Part shown: positions 27,632-36,431 of the stretch, in pieces
Position numbering within the stretch: position 1 is the first letter of the stretch
How the letters are laid out: each line of letters starts with the position of its first letter
From: CAZOOK01 sp964581385
Lineage (GTDB): Bacteria; Pseudomonadota; Gammaproteobacteria; Nevskiales; Nevskiaceae
DNA: 64,000 nucleotides
Reading direction: 5' to 3'
NCBI GenBank assembly: GCA_964581385.1
Contig: CAZOOK010000014.1
Location: 70,540-134,539, forward strand
The notes under the pieces: generated by a model
Told to the model about the DNA's origin: nothing
What the model saw: only the letters and a program-made list of their open reading frames with translations
The model's database searches: none
Translations under genes and position numbers: made by a program

Positions 27632-28258
27632 ATGTTGAAAAGATCCATGGTGCTTGCGGCTGTTACTGTTCTTACTGCGTGTGGTCCCTCACAGCCGCCG
27701 CAGAACGCAAGTGCGACGGACCCAAATGCCGCGCCGCCGCCGGTCGCAGCTGCGCCGGCTCCCGTGCCACAGGCCGCTGCTCCGACGCCACCTCCGCCTC
27801 AGCCGCAGGCTGAGCGTGAGGAGGTAAAGCCGGTGCATCATCATCATGTGCAAGCGGCGGCTCCGGTGCAGGAGCAGCCTGTGGTGCAACAGCAACAACA
27901 GGTCGCGCCACCACCGGTGTGTCAGGATTGTGGTGTGATCGCGTCAGTTCAATCAGCGCGCCAGACGGGCGAAGCGGGCATGGTTGGCACCCTCGGTGGC
28001 GCGGCTGCTGGTGGTTTGGCCGGCAACCAATTCGGGAAAGGCAAGGGCAAAATCGGGATGACCGTGCTGGGTGTGCTTGGCGGCGCCTTGGCCGGCCGCG
28101 AGGTCGAAAGCCAGGTCAAAGCCAAGACGGTTTACAACGTAACCGTGAACATGGACGATGGTTCGCAGCGCGTCATCACCGTCGATTCGCTGAACGGTCT
28201 TGGTAACGGCTCGAAGGTTCGTGTGACCGGCAACAGTCTGCAGTACAACGGCGGCTGA
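27632..28258 (+). CDS. Glycine-zipper (17 kDa antigen-like) lipoprotein
   Basis: A 208-residue predicted lipoprotein: signal peptide with lipobox LTAC (Cys17), then a long Pro/Ala/Gln-rich spacer. The spacer contains HHHH, a run of glutamines and a CQDC pair. A glycine-zipper segment follows (GTLGGAAAGGLAGNQFGKGKGKIGM), and the C-terminal domain ends in SLQYNGG. Such proteins sit in the outer membrane or bind peptidoglycan; the function is not known. The start at 27632 has CAGGGGAG upstream. The His and Cys clusters could bind metal, but nothing here proves that. Confidence 0.85.
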   Translation: MLKRSMVLAAVTVLTACGPSQPPQNASATDPNAAPPPVAAAPAPVPQAAAPTPPPPQPQAEREEVKPVHHHHVQAAAPVQEQPVVQQQQQVAPPPVCQDCGVIASVQSARQTGEAGMVGTLGGAAAGGLAGNQFGKGKGKIGMTVLGVLGGALAGREVESQVKAKTVYNVTVNMDDGSQRVITVDSLNGLGNGSKVRVTGNSLQYNGG

Positions 28259-28290
28259 TTCCTCGCGTCGCAGCACGACGACGAAGCACG

Positions 28291-28320
28291 AAGGCCCGGA
28301 GCATTGCTCCGGGCCTTTTT
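28291..28320. terminator. Rho-independent terminator after the glycine-zipper lipoprotein
   Basis: GGCCCGGAGC and GCTCCGGGCC form a 10-bp stem with an ATT loop, followed by TTTTT. The convergent gene ends at 28320, so the hairpin probably also ends its transcript in the other direction (A-run before the stem). Confidence 0.88.
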
Positions 28321-28979
28321 CATTTGGGAGGCCGTTTCGGCTCGATGACGTTGACGACCGCGGCGGCCAGCTGAAACGGCCGCGAGCCGAGGAGCGACGC
28401 CAGTCGTGGCGGTAGTTGATCGCGCGCGAGCCGCAGCAGCGACAGCTGCGCAAAGCCGGGTTGTCCACCACCCGTTTCGCCGACCCAGGATTCCATGATC
28501 GGAGCGCTGCCATCGGTACGCGGAACAATCCCCAACCGCGCGAGGCGTTCCGGCGCCGGTAGTAATGCCGCCGCGCCGCCATCAAGTGGCTCAGTTGATA
28601 TCTGTACCTCGAACCAGGTATTGATTTCGTGCTCCAGCAAGGGTGCTGCGAGTGCTCTTGCCAGTGGACGCTGCAAGGCATTGCCGAGGGTGCGGCCGAT
28701 GCCGCGCGCCAGTGCGCGTGCGATGCTGCCCCGCGGTGGGCTGGCTGCAGTGGCAGTGATCGCAGCATTGCCGAGGCTCGTGCGAAGATGGGCGCGCAGA
28801 CGCATGCGCGCGCCGTCGGCTTCGGTTTTCTCGGCGATTTCGACGCTGATCTGGAGCAGTGGCGATCCCGCCGCCGGTCCCGGCAGTTCGGCCTGGAATG
28901 CCATCCGCTGCTCGGCATTGACCGCAGGCCGTGCGGAAGTGGGAGGTCGGCGCGTTATGCGCAGCAGGGCCATCGGCAC
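28320..28979 (-). CDS. Hypothetical protein
   Basis: A 219-residue protein of unknown function. It is rich in Ala, Leu and Arg, with no signal peptide or membrane helix. The central part has amphipathic helices (ARALARGIGRTLGNALQRPLARAL) and the C-terminal third includes LLRLARDQLPPRLASLLG. Codon use matches its neighbours, with strong third-position GC, which supports coding. The start may be 28979 or the internal ATG at 28904. It is divergent from acylphosphatase across only 21 bp and converges on the lipoprotein terminator. Confidence 0.6.
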   Translation of the reverse strand: MPMALLRITRRPPTSARPAVNAEQRMAFQAELPGPAAGSPLLQISVEIAEKTEADGARMRLRAHLRTSLGNAAITATAASPPRGSIARALARGIGRTLGNALQRPLARALAAPLLEHEINTWFEVQISTEPLDGGAAALLPAPERLARLGIVPRTDGSAPIMESWVGETGGGQPGFAQLSLLRLARDQLPPRLASLLGSRPFQLAAAVVNVIEPKRPPK

Positions 28980-29000
28980 ATGTTCCGGAGAGGAATCACG

Positions 29001-29273
29001 ATGGAATCTTATCGCTTTATCGTCAGCGGGCGCGTGCAGGGTGTCGGTTTTCGTGCCGCGACGCGGCGCAAGGCATTGATTTTAGGGCTGCGCGGCTGGG
29101 TGCGTAACCGCGACGATGGTGCTGTGGAGGGCGTTGTCGTCGGGGTTACCGCGGAATCGCTGCGCGAATTCAAACTGTGGCTGAGCAACGGGCCGCCGGC
29201 GTCGCATGTCCTGGGAGTCGAGTGGGTCGCCGCCGCGCTCGAATCCCACGATACCTTCGTCATACGCCGCTGA
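29001..29273 (+). CDS. acyP: Acylphosphatase
   Basis: Small enzyme (90 residues) that hydrolyses acyl phosphates. The signature GRVQGVGFRAATRRKA contains the phosphate-binding loop with the catalytic Arg, and GWVRNRDDGAVEG supplies the catalytic Asn. The ATG at 29001 is preceded by GGAGAGGA. Upstream in-frame sequence belongs to the antisense of the hypothetical gene and is not part of the protein. Confidence 0.95.
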   Translation: MESYRFIVSGRVQGVGFRAATRRKALILGLRGWVRNRDDGAVEGVVVGVTAESLREFKLWLSNGPPASHVLGVEWVAAALESHDTFVIRR

Positions 29274-29289
29274 CCTAGTCAGCGAAGCA

Positions 29290-31128
29290 TCAGCGCGTCC
29301 GACAAAAAGCGCGTCTGACGACGGCCGGTGAAGTGCTCTGCGCAGCGGTGCCTGGAGCGACGACGCGATAGCGCAGCATCATCTCGTGATCTTCGTGATC
29401 GAGCATGTGGCAATGCCAGATATAGCCCTGGATGGGAGTACCGTCCGGCGCGAATCCATAACTCGCATCGGGATCAAAACCTAGCTGGGCGGCCGTGGGA
29501 AAGCGCACCAGGATACGGGTGACCGAGTTGGGCGGGCACAGCACCACATCCTTGAAGCCGACCTCCCAGTCCCCGGGCCCACTCAAGCTGCGTCCGACAA
29601 TGAATGGATCTACGGGCGGCGCGTACCTAATACCCTCGACGGGTATGGGGTTCGTCATCTTGTACATTCTTACATTGATGTCTTCACGATTAATGATGCG
29701 GAACTGGACGAGGTGAAGATGCATCGTGTGCGGGATACTCGTGGTATTGACTAGGTCCCATTCCTCGACCGTGCCTTGCACCGGCATCTCGATGTCATCG
29801 TCGGTGAAATCAAGATTGTTCAGTGACATCTCGATGAAGGGGAGTTCCTTCACGCTGATTTGCAACATTGTTACGGTACGCACATTGTCGGGCGCTGGAA
29901 GCGCAGGCAGTTTGGCTGGCTGATTCCTACCGCCGCGGAGCGTCGCGGGGACCGAACCTACGAAACCTGCTGATTGGCCGACAGTGAATTGCATGAAGTT
30001 GGGAATTTTGCTCATCCCCAATGCGCGGGCTAAGCCGGGTATCTGCTGATCATTGAGCAGTTGGATCTTGGCGCCGGGCTGCATGCTGGAGAAGTCGACA
30101 AGCAGGTCATAACGCTCACCGGCGCCAACCGGCAAGTGAGTGAGGGCCACGGGCGCGTCGAGCAGGCCGCCATCGCTGCCGATCACCCAGAAGGTCATCT
30201 TGTTGGAGAAATAGAGGCCGTAGCTGGTTTCGGTCGATGCGTTGAGCATTCTGAAGCGGTAGAGCCCGCGCGATACATTGAGGTTGGGCCATGCCTTGCC
30301 GTTGACCGACATGACATCGCCGAGAAACGCGGGCAGCATTACATCTTCCTGCAACAGGTGCGACATATACGCACGGAGCTCGCCGTTAGATTCCAGCAGG
30401 CACTCCTTGAAAATGAGTGGAATCTCGTAATCACCTGAAGGAAGTCCGAGCGGATTGGAGGCAAGCCCGGTGTCCCAGGCATCGCGGATCAGATATAAGC
30501 CCGCCAGCCCCGCGTATACATTGAGTTGGGTGATGCCCATCGCATGATCGTGATAGAACAGCGAGGTCGCCGCCATGTCGTGGTTGAATTGGTAATCACG
30601 TTGGGTGCCAGGCAGGAATGTTGCCCAAGGATGACCGTCGTAAAGAGGCTGGTTCGGTGCGCCGTGCAGATGTACGGAGGTGCGCGGACTAGTGGCATCA
30701 GTCGGTAATACGCCATAGGTCTTCGGATTGATTTCCGCCGCGAAAATATGCGTTCCGAGATTGTTTGCGAACGTGGTCGTGACCCGCTGGCCGGATTGCG
30801 CCTCGATGGTCGGTCCAAAATGTGTCAGTCCGCCGTAGCCCCAGGACGAAGCCGCCGCGAGATCGCGGTGAAAGCTGTGCATCGCGGGTGCCATGGCGAC
30901 GGTGCCGCCTGCGGGGACGACCGGCGGTATCGGCAGAGCGTCGACATACGGCGTCAGGGTTGGCGACGGCTTCACAATGGCCTGGGGTGAGTTCTGGAGA
31001 GCTTGCTTTCCCGGTGCCGACAGTTTGCCGGTGCCGGCGAGGGCGACGCCGGGCAATATTCCAGAGAGTGAACCTGCGAATCCCAGCTGCAGCAATTCTC
31101 GTCGAGTCAGCTTTTCAGCCACGGTCAT
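29290..31128 (-). CDS. Multicopper oxidase (bilirubin oxidase/CotA-like), Tat-exported
   Basis: A 612-residue three-domain laccase-type oxidase that would oxidise phenolics, metals or bilirubin-like substrates and reduce oxygen to water. Copper ligands are seen as HLHG (His153, His155), FYHDHAMG (His193, His195), HTMHLHLVQF and the C-terminal WHCHMLDHEDHEMM, which includes the type-1 Cys and axial Met. The N terminus carries a twin-arginine pattern (TRRELLQLGFAGS) and a hydrophobic core, so it is folded before export. It stands alone, with an alpha/beta hydrolase 157 bp upstream. No copper-resistance genes are adjacent. Confidence 0.92.
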   Translation of the reverse strand: MTVAEKLTRRELLQLGFAGSLSGILPGVALAGTGKLSAPGKQALQNSPQAIVKPSPTLTPYVDALPIPPVVPAGGTVAMAPAMHSFHRDLAAASSWGYGGLTHFGPTIEAQSGQRVTTTFANNLGTHIFAAEINPKTYGVLPTDATSPRTSVHLHGAPNQPLYDGHPWATFLPGTQRDYQFNHDMAATSLFYHDHAMGITQLNVYAGLAGLYLIRDAWDTGLASNPLGLPSGDYEIPLIFKECLLESNGELRAYMSHLLQEDVMLPAFLGDVMSVNGKAWPNLNVSRGLYRFRMLNASTETSYGLYFSNKMTFWVIGSDGGLLDAPVALTHLPVGAGERYDLLVDFSSMQPGAKIQLLNDQQIPGLARALGMSKIPNFMQFTVGQSAGFVGSVPATLRGGRNQPAKLPALPAPDNVRTVTMLQISVKELPFIEMSLNNLDFTDDDIEMPVQGTVEEWDLVNTTSIPHTMHLHLVQFRIINREDINVRMYKMTNPIPVEGIRYAPPVDPFIVGRSLSGPGDWEVGFKDVVLCPPNSVTRILVRFPTAAQLGFDPDASYGFAPDGTPIQGYIWHCHMLDHEDHEMMLRYRVVAPGTAAQSTSPAVVRRAFCRTR

Positions 31129-31285
31129 AATCCCCTAAATGGTTTTTTGAAAAAGTTTGTGGAGCAATGGAGAAAGCGGCTTTTCGGCGTTGGCTGAATT
31201 CCAGCATCAGCTACGCGGCGTCCGGCCGGATTAGTGGCAATCCGGCGGCGCATTTTTAAAGGGAAGCCGATCGATCGATGCGGCG

Positions 31286-32074
31286 TTATTTCGTTTGAAT
31301 ATTGATTCCCGCAGACTTGGGAAGAGAGCCGCAATGGCCTCCGCGCAGATTGTCCAGGAAAGCCGATATCACCCGCTTTGAAATTCTCTGGGTGCGCCAC
31401 GAGAAGCCAAGGCCTGCGAAATTGATGTGCGTGGCGCGGTCGATGACCCCGAGCGCTTTGTTGCCGGCGGGCATGTCCGAGAATGGAATGGTGCGTGACT
31501 TCCAGTCCCCTTCCAGCGCGTTGTCGCGCGTTCCCGTCAGAATCAAAACCGGCTTGTGGATTTCGCTCCAGGCTTTCGGCGGGAAAATGGATCCTGGGCC
31601 TTGCGGCGACATTGCAACGTAGGCGTCGAACCGATCCTGTCCAGTGAGGCCGAGCCGGTTTTTCGCCCCGGCTTCCAGCATCACTGTGGCTGCACCCATC
31701 GAATGTCCCAGCAGCGCCGTGAAGGGTGGCTTGCAAAGATGGCTGGCCCAACGGAGCGTCGCTGCGATGTCCTCGAAGCGCTTTTCGTAGGCTTCGGATG
31801 AAGTGGTCAGTTCCAGATAACCATCGCGAAATCCCGAAGCGAGGATCTTTGGATGCAGCGCTGCCGGTCCGCTTTCCAGATGGCCGATGATGATGGCGGT
31901 CCAACCATTCTTGTGCAGGCCCTTGGCAAGATACCGCAGATTCTTTTCGGTGCCACCGGCGCCAGGTGAAAGGATCGCGAGCGGTGCACAAGGCATCGTT
32001 CCGGCATCGAAAACGGTCACTGGAACTTGTACGCCATCCTGTCGTGGCACCGTGAGCTGCTGAGCGCTTGCCAT
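31286..32074 (-). CDS. Alpha/beta hydrolase
   Basis: A 262-residue hydrolase with the nucleophile elbow GHSMGAA and oxyanion region ILSPGAGG. The acid residue may be in LTGTRDNALEGDW and the catalytic His in DRATHINFAGLG. This pattern resembles dienelactone-hydrolase or chlorophyllase-like enzymes. No signal peptide is obvious from ATG 32074; a GTG at 32089 in frame is an alternative start. The substrate is unknown. It lies upstream of the multicopper oxidase in the same direction. Confidence 0.82.
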   Translation of the reverse strand: MASAQQLTVPRQDGVQVPVTVFDAGTMPCAPLAILSPGAGGTEKNLRYLAKGLHKNGWTAIIIGHLESGPAALHPKILASGFRDGYLELTTSSEAYEKRFEDIAATLRWASHLCKPPFTALLGHSMGAATVMLEAGAKNRLGLTGQDRFDAYVAMSPQGPGSIFPPKAWSEIHKPVLILTGTRDNALEGDWKSRTIPFSDMPAGNKALGVIDRATHINFAGLGFSWRTQRISKRVISAFLDNLRGGHCGSLPKSAGINIQTK

Positions 32075-32594
32075 CGAGATCGGTCTCACCCAGAAAAGCC
32101 ACGCGCTGGTGGCGACAGCTCAGTAACGCATGACCGTGAATTAAGTTCACACCGGCCCTACGACTTACGCACCACGGCAAAGCGTCGGCTGGCGCCGTCG
32201 ACGACAGAGGAAGCAGCTCACCGGTGAGCAGATTGCAGATAAATTCGGACGCAAAGCCTCTCAATGCGCCGGCCGTAACGCCCGCCGCTTCCGATAGCCA
32301 CGGTTCCACCGTTTCGATCTTCAACCCTTGCTCCCCGACGCACCCGATGTGAACGGTATCGCGTGCTTCCCATTGCGTACCTTCTTTTAACTTGTTGTGC
32401 CGACTATCTTGTTATTCGTGATCTCGCACTCATAACGCAGCAACTGATGCGGTTTTACTTTTTTTAAGGTTAGCATTGTTCACTGCAACAACAAGAATAA
32501 ACAAAAATACACGGGGCATGGGTTAGGGGATATCGGCAGCAGTTTGACAATCGTGGCGCTTTTTTAACAGAAGCCAAGATCCAAAGTGACAGAT
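32075..32594. other. Long AT-richer spacer between hydrolase genes
   Basis: About 520 bp with no well supported gene. The half nearest 32594 is clearly AT-rich (runs such as TTTACTTTTTTTAAGG) and probably contains the promoter for the alpha/beta hydrolase and oxidase. A minus-strand open frame from a TTG at 32324, preceded by GGGGAG, runs through this spacer and then overlaps the hydrolase in another frame. Its first 85 or so residues could be a remnant or a small protein, but nothing in it is recognisable. Confidence 0.5.
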
Positions 32595-33854
32595 TCAGTA
32601 ATTTTGTAATAGCGGGCAATTAAAATTGATCGCAGTGAGAATGCGTGCCATTGCTAGCAGCGTTGTCGGCGTAAGCGATTTTCCGGTGGTAAGAAAGCCG
32701 ACCGAGATGTCTCGCCGTGGATCCGCCCAGCACAGGGTGGTCATAAAGCCGAGGTGTCCGAACGCGCCCGGGCAGTCGGGTCCATAAAGCCCGAACGGCC
32801 ATTCGCCGAGGACCATGCCGGCGCTGAAACGCAACGGCAGAAAAAAAGATCGATCGATCGTGAAGCCGTCGTAGGGACGGATCGCTTCGGCGACGGTGTC
32901 CGCTTTGAAGAGGCGGCGGCCGTCGAGTTCGCCGCTGTTCAGCATCATCTGAAAGAAGCGGCACATCTCATCGGCAGTGGCGTACATGTTGCCGGATGGG
33001 ATGATCGACGATAGAAAAGCATCGGTGTTGGAGATTTCGACGACCCGCTCGAATGGGACGCCGAGAATGCGCTTGCTGATGACATTAAAAGGAAACGGTG
33101 TCAGCGGGCCGGTGTGGTAGTTGGTTGCAGTCGCAGCACGACGCGCCTTGCTCAGTCCGTAAGTGAGGTGGTGTGCGCCGAGCGGTGCCGCGATCCACTT
33201 CTTCAACAATTGCGGCAGGCTGTCGCCGCTGACACGACGCGCGACCTCGCCGAGGATGAAGCCGCCGTTGATCGCGTGGTACGCCTGCAGGGTGTCGCGC
33301 CGGTAAACCGGCCGTGCTTCGCACAACATCTGCAGGATGCCGTCCCAGTCGTAAAGCATGCGAACGTCCACGTCGGGGATTGCGATCTGCGGGATGCCGG
33401 CGCGATGCGTGAGCAGATGGCGCAGCGTGGTATCACCCTTGCCGTGCGCGCCGTACTCGGGAATGTAGTGAGTGACGTGGTCGTCGAGCCGCAGTTTCCT
33501 TAGTTCGGCCAGCTTGTGAATCAGCATGGCGGTGACGGCCTTGGAAGCCGAGAACAGGCAGATCGGCGTGTCCGGCGTGGCCAGTACTTTTTCCTGCCCG
33601 CGCTCGCCTGGGCCGTTGCCGCGCGCGTGGCCGATCGCGCGCCGCATGACGATGCGTCCGTGTCTTCGCAGCACGAGCATGATCGCCGGCTGCAGGCCGG
33701 TACGGTAATAGGATTCGATGGCGGACCAGATTTTCCCGACGCCTGTCTGTGTCATGCCGACATCACGCGGGTCGCACTCCTGATCGGAGTCACGCGTGAT
33801 GATTGGCGCTAGCTCTTTCGGTACAGCGACCAGATTTGAATCTGCGCCAAACAT
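32595..33854 (-). CDS. Serine hydrolase, class C beta-lactamase fold (EstB/penicillin-binding-protein-like)
   Basis: Member of the beta-lactamase (PF00144) family; these act as esterases, carboxypeptidases or lactonases more often than as true beta-lactamases. The catalytic SxxK tetrad is SASK within FSASKAVTAML, and the Tyr motif is in AYHAINGGFILGEVARRVSG. The GHLGFMTT region may supply the third motif. No signal peptide is visible, suggesting a cytoplasmic esterase. The start at ATG 33854 (MFGADSNLV) is preferred; a longer frame reaches 33917. The hydrolase sits downstream of three secreted esterases in the same direction. Confidence 0.85.
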   Translation of the reverse strand: MFGADSNLVAVPKELAPIITRDSDQECDPRDVGMTQTGVGKIWSAIESYYRTGLQPAIMLVLRRHGRIVMRRAIGHARGNGPGERGQEKVLATPDTPICLFSASKAVTAMLIHKLAELRKLRLDDHVTHYIPEYGAHGKGDTTLRHLLTHRAGIPQIAIPDVDVRMLYDWDGILQMLCEARPVYRRDTLQAYHAINGGFILGEVARRVSGDSLPQLLKKWIAAPLGAHHLTYGLSKARRAATATNYHTGPLTPFPFNVISKRILGVPFERVVEISNTDAFLSSIIPSGNMYATADEMCRFFQMMLNSGELDGRRLFKADTVAEAIRPYDGFTIDRSFFLPLRFSAGMVLGEWPFGLYGPDCPGAFGHLGFMTTLCWADPRRDISVGFLTTGKSLTPTTLLAMARILTAINFNCPLLQNY

Positions 33855-33965
33855 TTCAACCTCCAGTGGATTCCGGAATCCGGCTATGTGCGCAAAGCGT
33901 TCCGGTGTTCGTGCCAAAGGAGATTCTGCAATTCTCCTTTGTGGCCCGCCACTGCTCAGAAAGCG

Positions 33966-35036
33966 TTATCGCGTGAGCGGATGATCGCGCAGAAACGCGA
34001 ACATATCCTGTGTGTATCGGAACGGCCAGGTCGCATGGTTGGCCAGGCCTGCCGTATAGCCTTCGGTGGCGCCGGGTGCACAGGAGGCGTCGCAGGCGTT
34101 GACTACTTTGCCGGTCTTGCGGTTGACGATCACGGAGCGCTGGGTAATTTGTGGAAACGTCGACGCCAGTTCCGAGAAGAACTGGGTTCCAGTCTGGCAT
34201 GTGCCGCTGATATCGCAGGAATTATGCAGATCGTAGACTGGCGTGGCCTGAGTCGCGAACGGTGTCTGCCAGCACGAATCGTTGATATCGCTGAACGGCG
34301 CCGGAGCGGAATAGACGGCTGCCGCCGCGATACCCGGTGTGTTTAGCGCATAGAGCAGCGCGAACGATGCGCCATTGGACCAACCGGACATATAGACGCG
34401 CTGCGAATCGATGTTGCCTTCCGATTTGGCGGTCTCGATAAAGTGGTCGACGGCAGCGGCATCAACATTGAGCGCGCCGGAACGGCGGTCCAGATTGCGG
34501 TACCAGTTATCCCAGCCAAATCCTTTTTTGTCGGGGGGCAGATAGACATGCTCGATGTTCCTGCCCTCCGGCAGCAATAGCACGAAGCCGGGCCGGAGCG
34601 GATCGCCGCTGAGGTCGGCCTTGCGCATTTGTTCGAGGATGTTGGTGTAAAGCACGCCATCGATAGGTATCTGCGATGGATGCAGCCAGACCAGCAATGG
34701 CAGCGGCTTTTGCGGGCTCGCTTGCGGCGGTGTAATAAGGCAGGCGTTGCGCGAGTTGCCGTCGGGATCTTTCCAGTACTGTCTTTCGCCGCCGAGAATC
34801 GCGCAGGAATTCAAATATCCCAGCCATGCGTCGGCAGCCAGCGGTGTCTGTGCTTCCGGTGCATCGCCATAAGGCGCGGCACAGCTCTGACTGTTTTGCG
34901 CACCGGGTCCCGTGGACGCTCGCGCAGCCTGCGTAACGTCGGCGATTGCCAGGGGCTCTGCGAAGGAGATGTCGCAACAGGCAAGCAGGCAGGCGCAAGC
35001 GATGAGAAAGCCACTGAGAGAGCGATTATTTTTCAC
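33966..35036 (-). CDS. Secreted cysteine-rich esterase, copy 1 of tandem triplet (PHB-depolymerase-like)
   Basis: A 356-residue alpha/beta-hydrolase with a cleavable signal peptide (about residues 8-27). The nucleophile is Ser220 in SGWSNGAS, the likely catalytic His is His334 in LANHATWPF, and the acid may be in VYDLHNSCD. At least eight cysteines (for example SCAAPYGD, NSCAILGGE, RNACLITPP, DSCWQTPF, NSCDISGTC, NACDASC) recur in all three copies and suggest disulfides. LPLLVWLHPS precedes the oxyanion hole. The fold and motifs recall secreted polyester or feruloyl esterases; the substrate is unknown. This is the most downstream copy. Confidence 0.8.
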   Translation of the reverse strand: MKNNRSLSGFLIACACLLACCDISFAEPLAIADVTQAARASTGPGAQNSQSCAAPYGDAPEAQTPLAADAWLGYLNSCAILGGERQYWKDPDGNSRNACLITPPQASPQKPLPLLVWLHPSQIPIDGVLYTNILEQMRKADLSGDPLRPGFVLLLPEGRNIEHVYLPPDKKGFGWDNWYRNLDRRSGALNVDAAAVDHFIETAKSEGNIDSQRVYMSGWSNGASFALLYALNTPGIAAAAVYSAPAPFSDINDSCWQTPFATQATPVYDLHNSCDISGTCQTGTQFFSELASTFPQITQRSVIVNRKTGKVVNACDASCAPGATEGYTAGLANHATWPFRYTQDMFAFLRDHPLTR

Positions 35037-35158
35037 GCCGAATCCCTCCGAACGGTCAGAGCTAAGAACTGCTCCACCGCGGCTTATCGACCGGCGTGTC
35101 TATTTCATAAGCGCTACTACGATTTCCGTTGCGATTTCCGTGCGCGTGATTTGCGAAA

Positions 35159-36232
35159 TTATTGCGCCAGCGGATGCTCGCGCAGGAAGGTGAACATTTC
35201 GTTTGTGTATTTGAAGGGCCAAGTCAAATGGTTGGCCACGCCCCACCTATTGCCGCCGGTAGTGCCGGGTCCGCAGGCTGCGTTGCAGGCGTTGACTACT
35301 TTGCCGGTCAGCCGATTGACGATGACCGTGCTTTGCGGGATTTGTGGAAATGTCGTGCCCAAGGTGGCCATGAACTGGGTTCCGGTCTGGCAGAAGCCAC
35401 TGATGTCGCACGAACTATAGAGGTCGTAAACCGGTGTGGCTTGCGTGGCGAACGGAGTCTGCCAGCACGGGTCGTTGACGTCGCTGAATGGCGCCGGCGC
35501 CGAATACACTGCCGCTGACGCAATGCCTGCGGTGTTGAGCGCGTAGAGCACAGCGAACGCGCCGCCGTTCGACCAGCCGGACATATAAACGCGCTGTGGA
35601 TCGATGTTGCCCTGTGCCTTGGCGACCCCGATGAAGTGATCGATGGTCGCGGCATCCACGTTCAAGTCGCTGGTGTTGCGGTCGAGGTTGCGATACCAGT
35701 GATCCCAGCCAAAGCCGCGCTGGTCCGGAAAGAAATACTGGTGCGCGATGTTGCGGCCGGTCGGCAGTAGCAGTACGAAGCCGGGCCGGTTGGGATCGCC
35801 GGTAAGATCGGCCTTCTTCATTTGCGGAAGGATGTTGGTATAGAGGATTGAGTCGATCGGGGTCTGCGACGGATGCAGCCATACCACCAGCGGCAGTGGT
35901 GTTTGTGCGCTGGCCTGCGGTGGCGTAATCAGGCAGGCATTGCGCGGTGTGCCGTTTGCATCCTGCCAAGTCTGTTTCTTGCCGCCGAGAACTATGCATG
36001 AATCCAGATATCCCAGCCATCCGTCCGGAGACAGCGGTGTCAATGGCTCCGGATCATCCCCATAAGGCACATGGCAGTTGATGCTGTCCTGCGAGCCCGG
36101 CCCGAGGGTGGCTTCTGCAGCCTGAAAGACATCCGAAGTCGGGAGCTGCTGCGAAAGAGCGCTACCGCTACCGGTAAGCAGTCCGGCGCCTGCGATGAAA
36201 GCACCACCAAGAGCACGAATTCTCACGCTCAT
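35159..36232 (-). CDS. Secreted cysteine-rich esterase, copy 2 of tandem triplet
   Basis: A 357-residue paralogue of its neighbours, in register along the whole length. It shares the signal peptide, INCHVPYGDDPEPLTPLSPDGWLGYLDSC, LPLVVWLHPSQTPID, the nucleophile SGWSNGGA, and C-terminal NHLTWPFKYTNEMFTFLREHPL. The residue after the GWSNG motif is Gly in place of Ala in the other copies, and the sequence before the catalytic His is GGNRWGVANH. About 120 bp separates it from copy 1 and 200 bp from copy 3, so each copy may have its own promoter. Catalytic residues are intact, so it should be active. Confidence 0.8.
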   Translation of the reverse strand: MSVRIRALGGAFIAGAGLLTGSGSALSQQLPTSDVFQAAEATLGPGSQDSINCHVPYGDDPEPLTPLSPDGWLGYLDSCIVLGGKKQTWQDANGTPRNACLITPPQASAQTPLPLVVWLHPSQTPIDSILYTNILPQMKKADLTGDPNRPGFVLLLPTGRNIAHQYFFPDQRGFGWDHWYRNLDRNTSDLNVDAATIDHFIGVAKAQGNIDPQRVYMSGWSNGGAFAVLYALNTAGIASAAVYSAPAPFSDVNDPCWQTPFATQATPVYDLYSSCDISGFCQTGTQFMATLGTTFPQIPQSTVIVNRLTGKVVNACNAACGPGTTGGNRWGVANHLTWPFKYTNEMFTFLREHPLAQ

Positions 36233-36431
36233 CTCTCCCCGTATGCATCCGCACCGTGGACGCCCAGCTTTTAATTTGTGATCTGCCTATATCACTAGAA
36301 TGCGGATGTGCAGATGCACATTCAATCCTGATCGCGTGCGCACCGTTTTGGTACGCTCAAGGACAAGCATTAAAGTGAATTGGACAGGCCTGCATTTTGG
36401 ATATCGGCCGGTGCGTCCATTTCTTGAGGCC

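Noticed and set aside
31125..32324. 399-residue minus-strand frame overlapping the alpha/beta hydrolase
   Set aside because: Most of it is out of frame with the clear hydrolase. Only the first part, upstream of 32090, could be real, and it shows no known motif.
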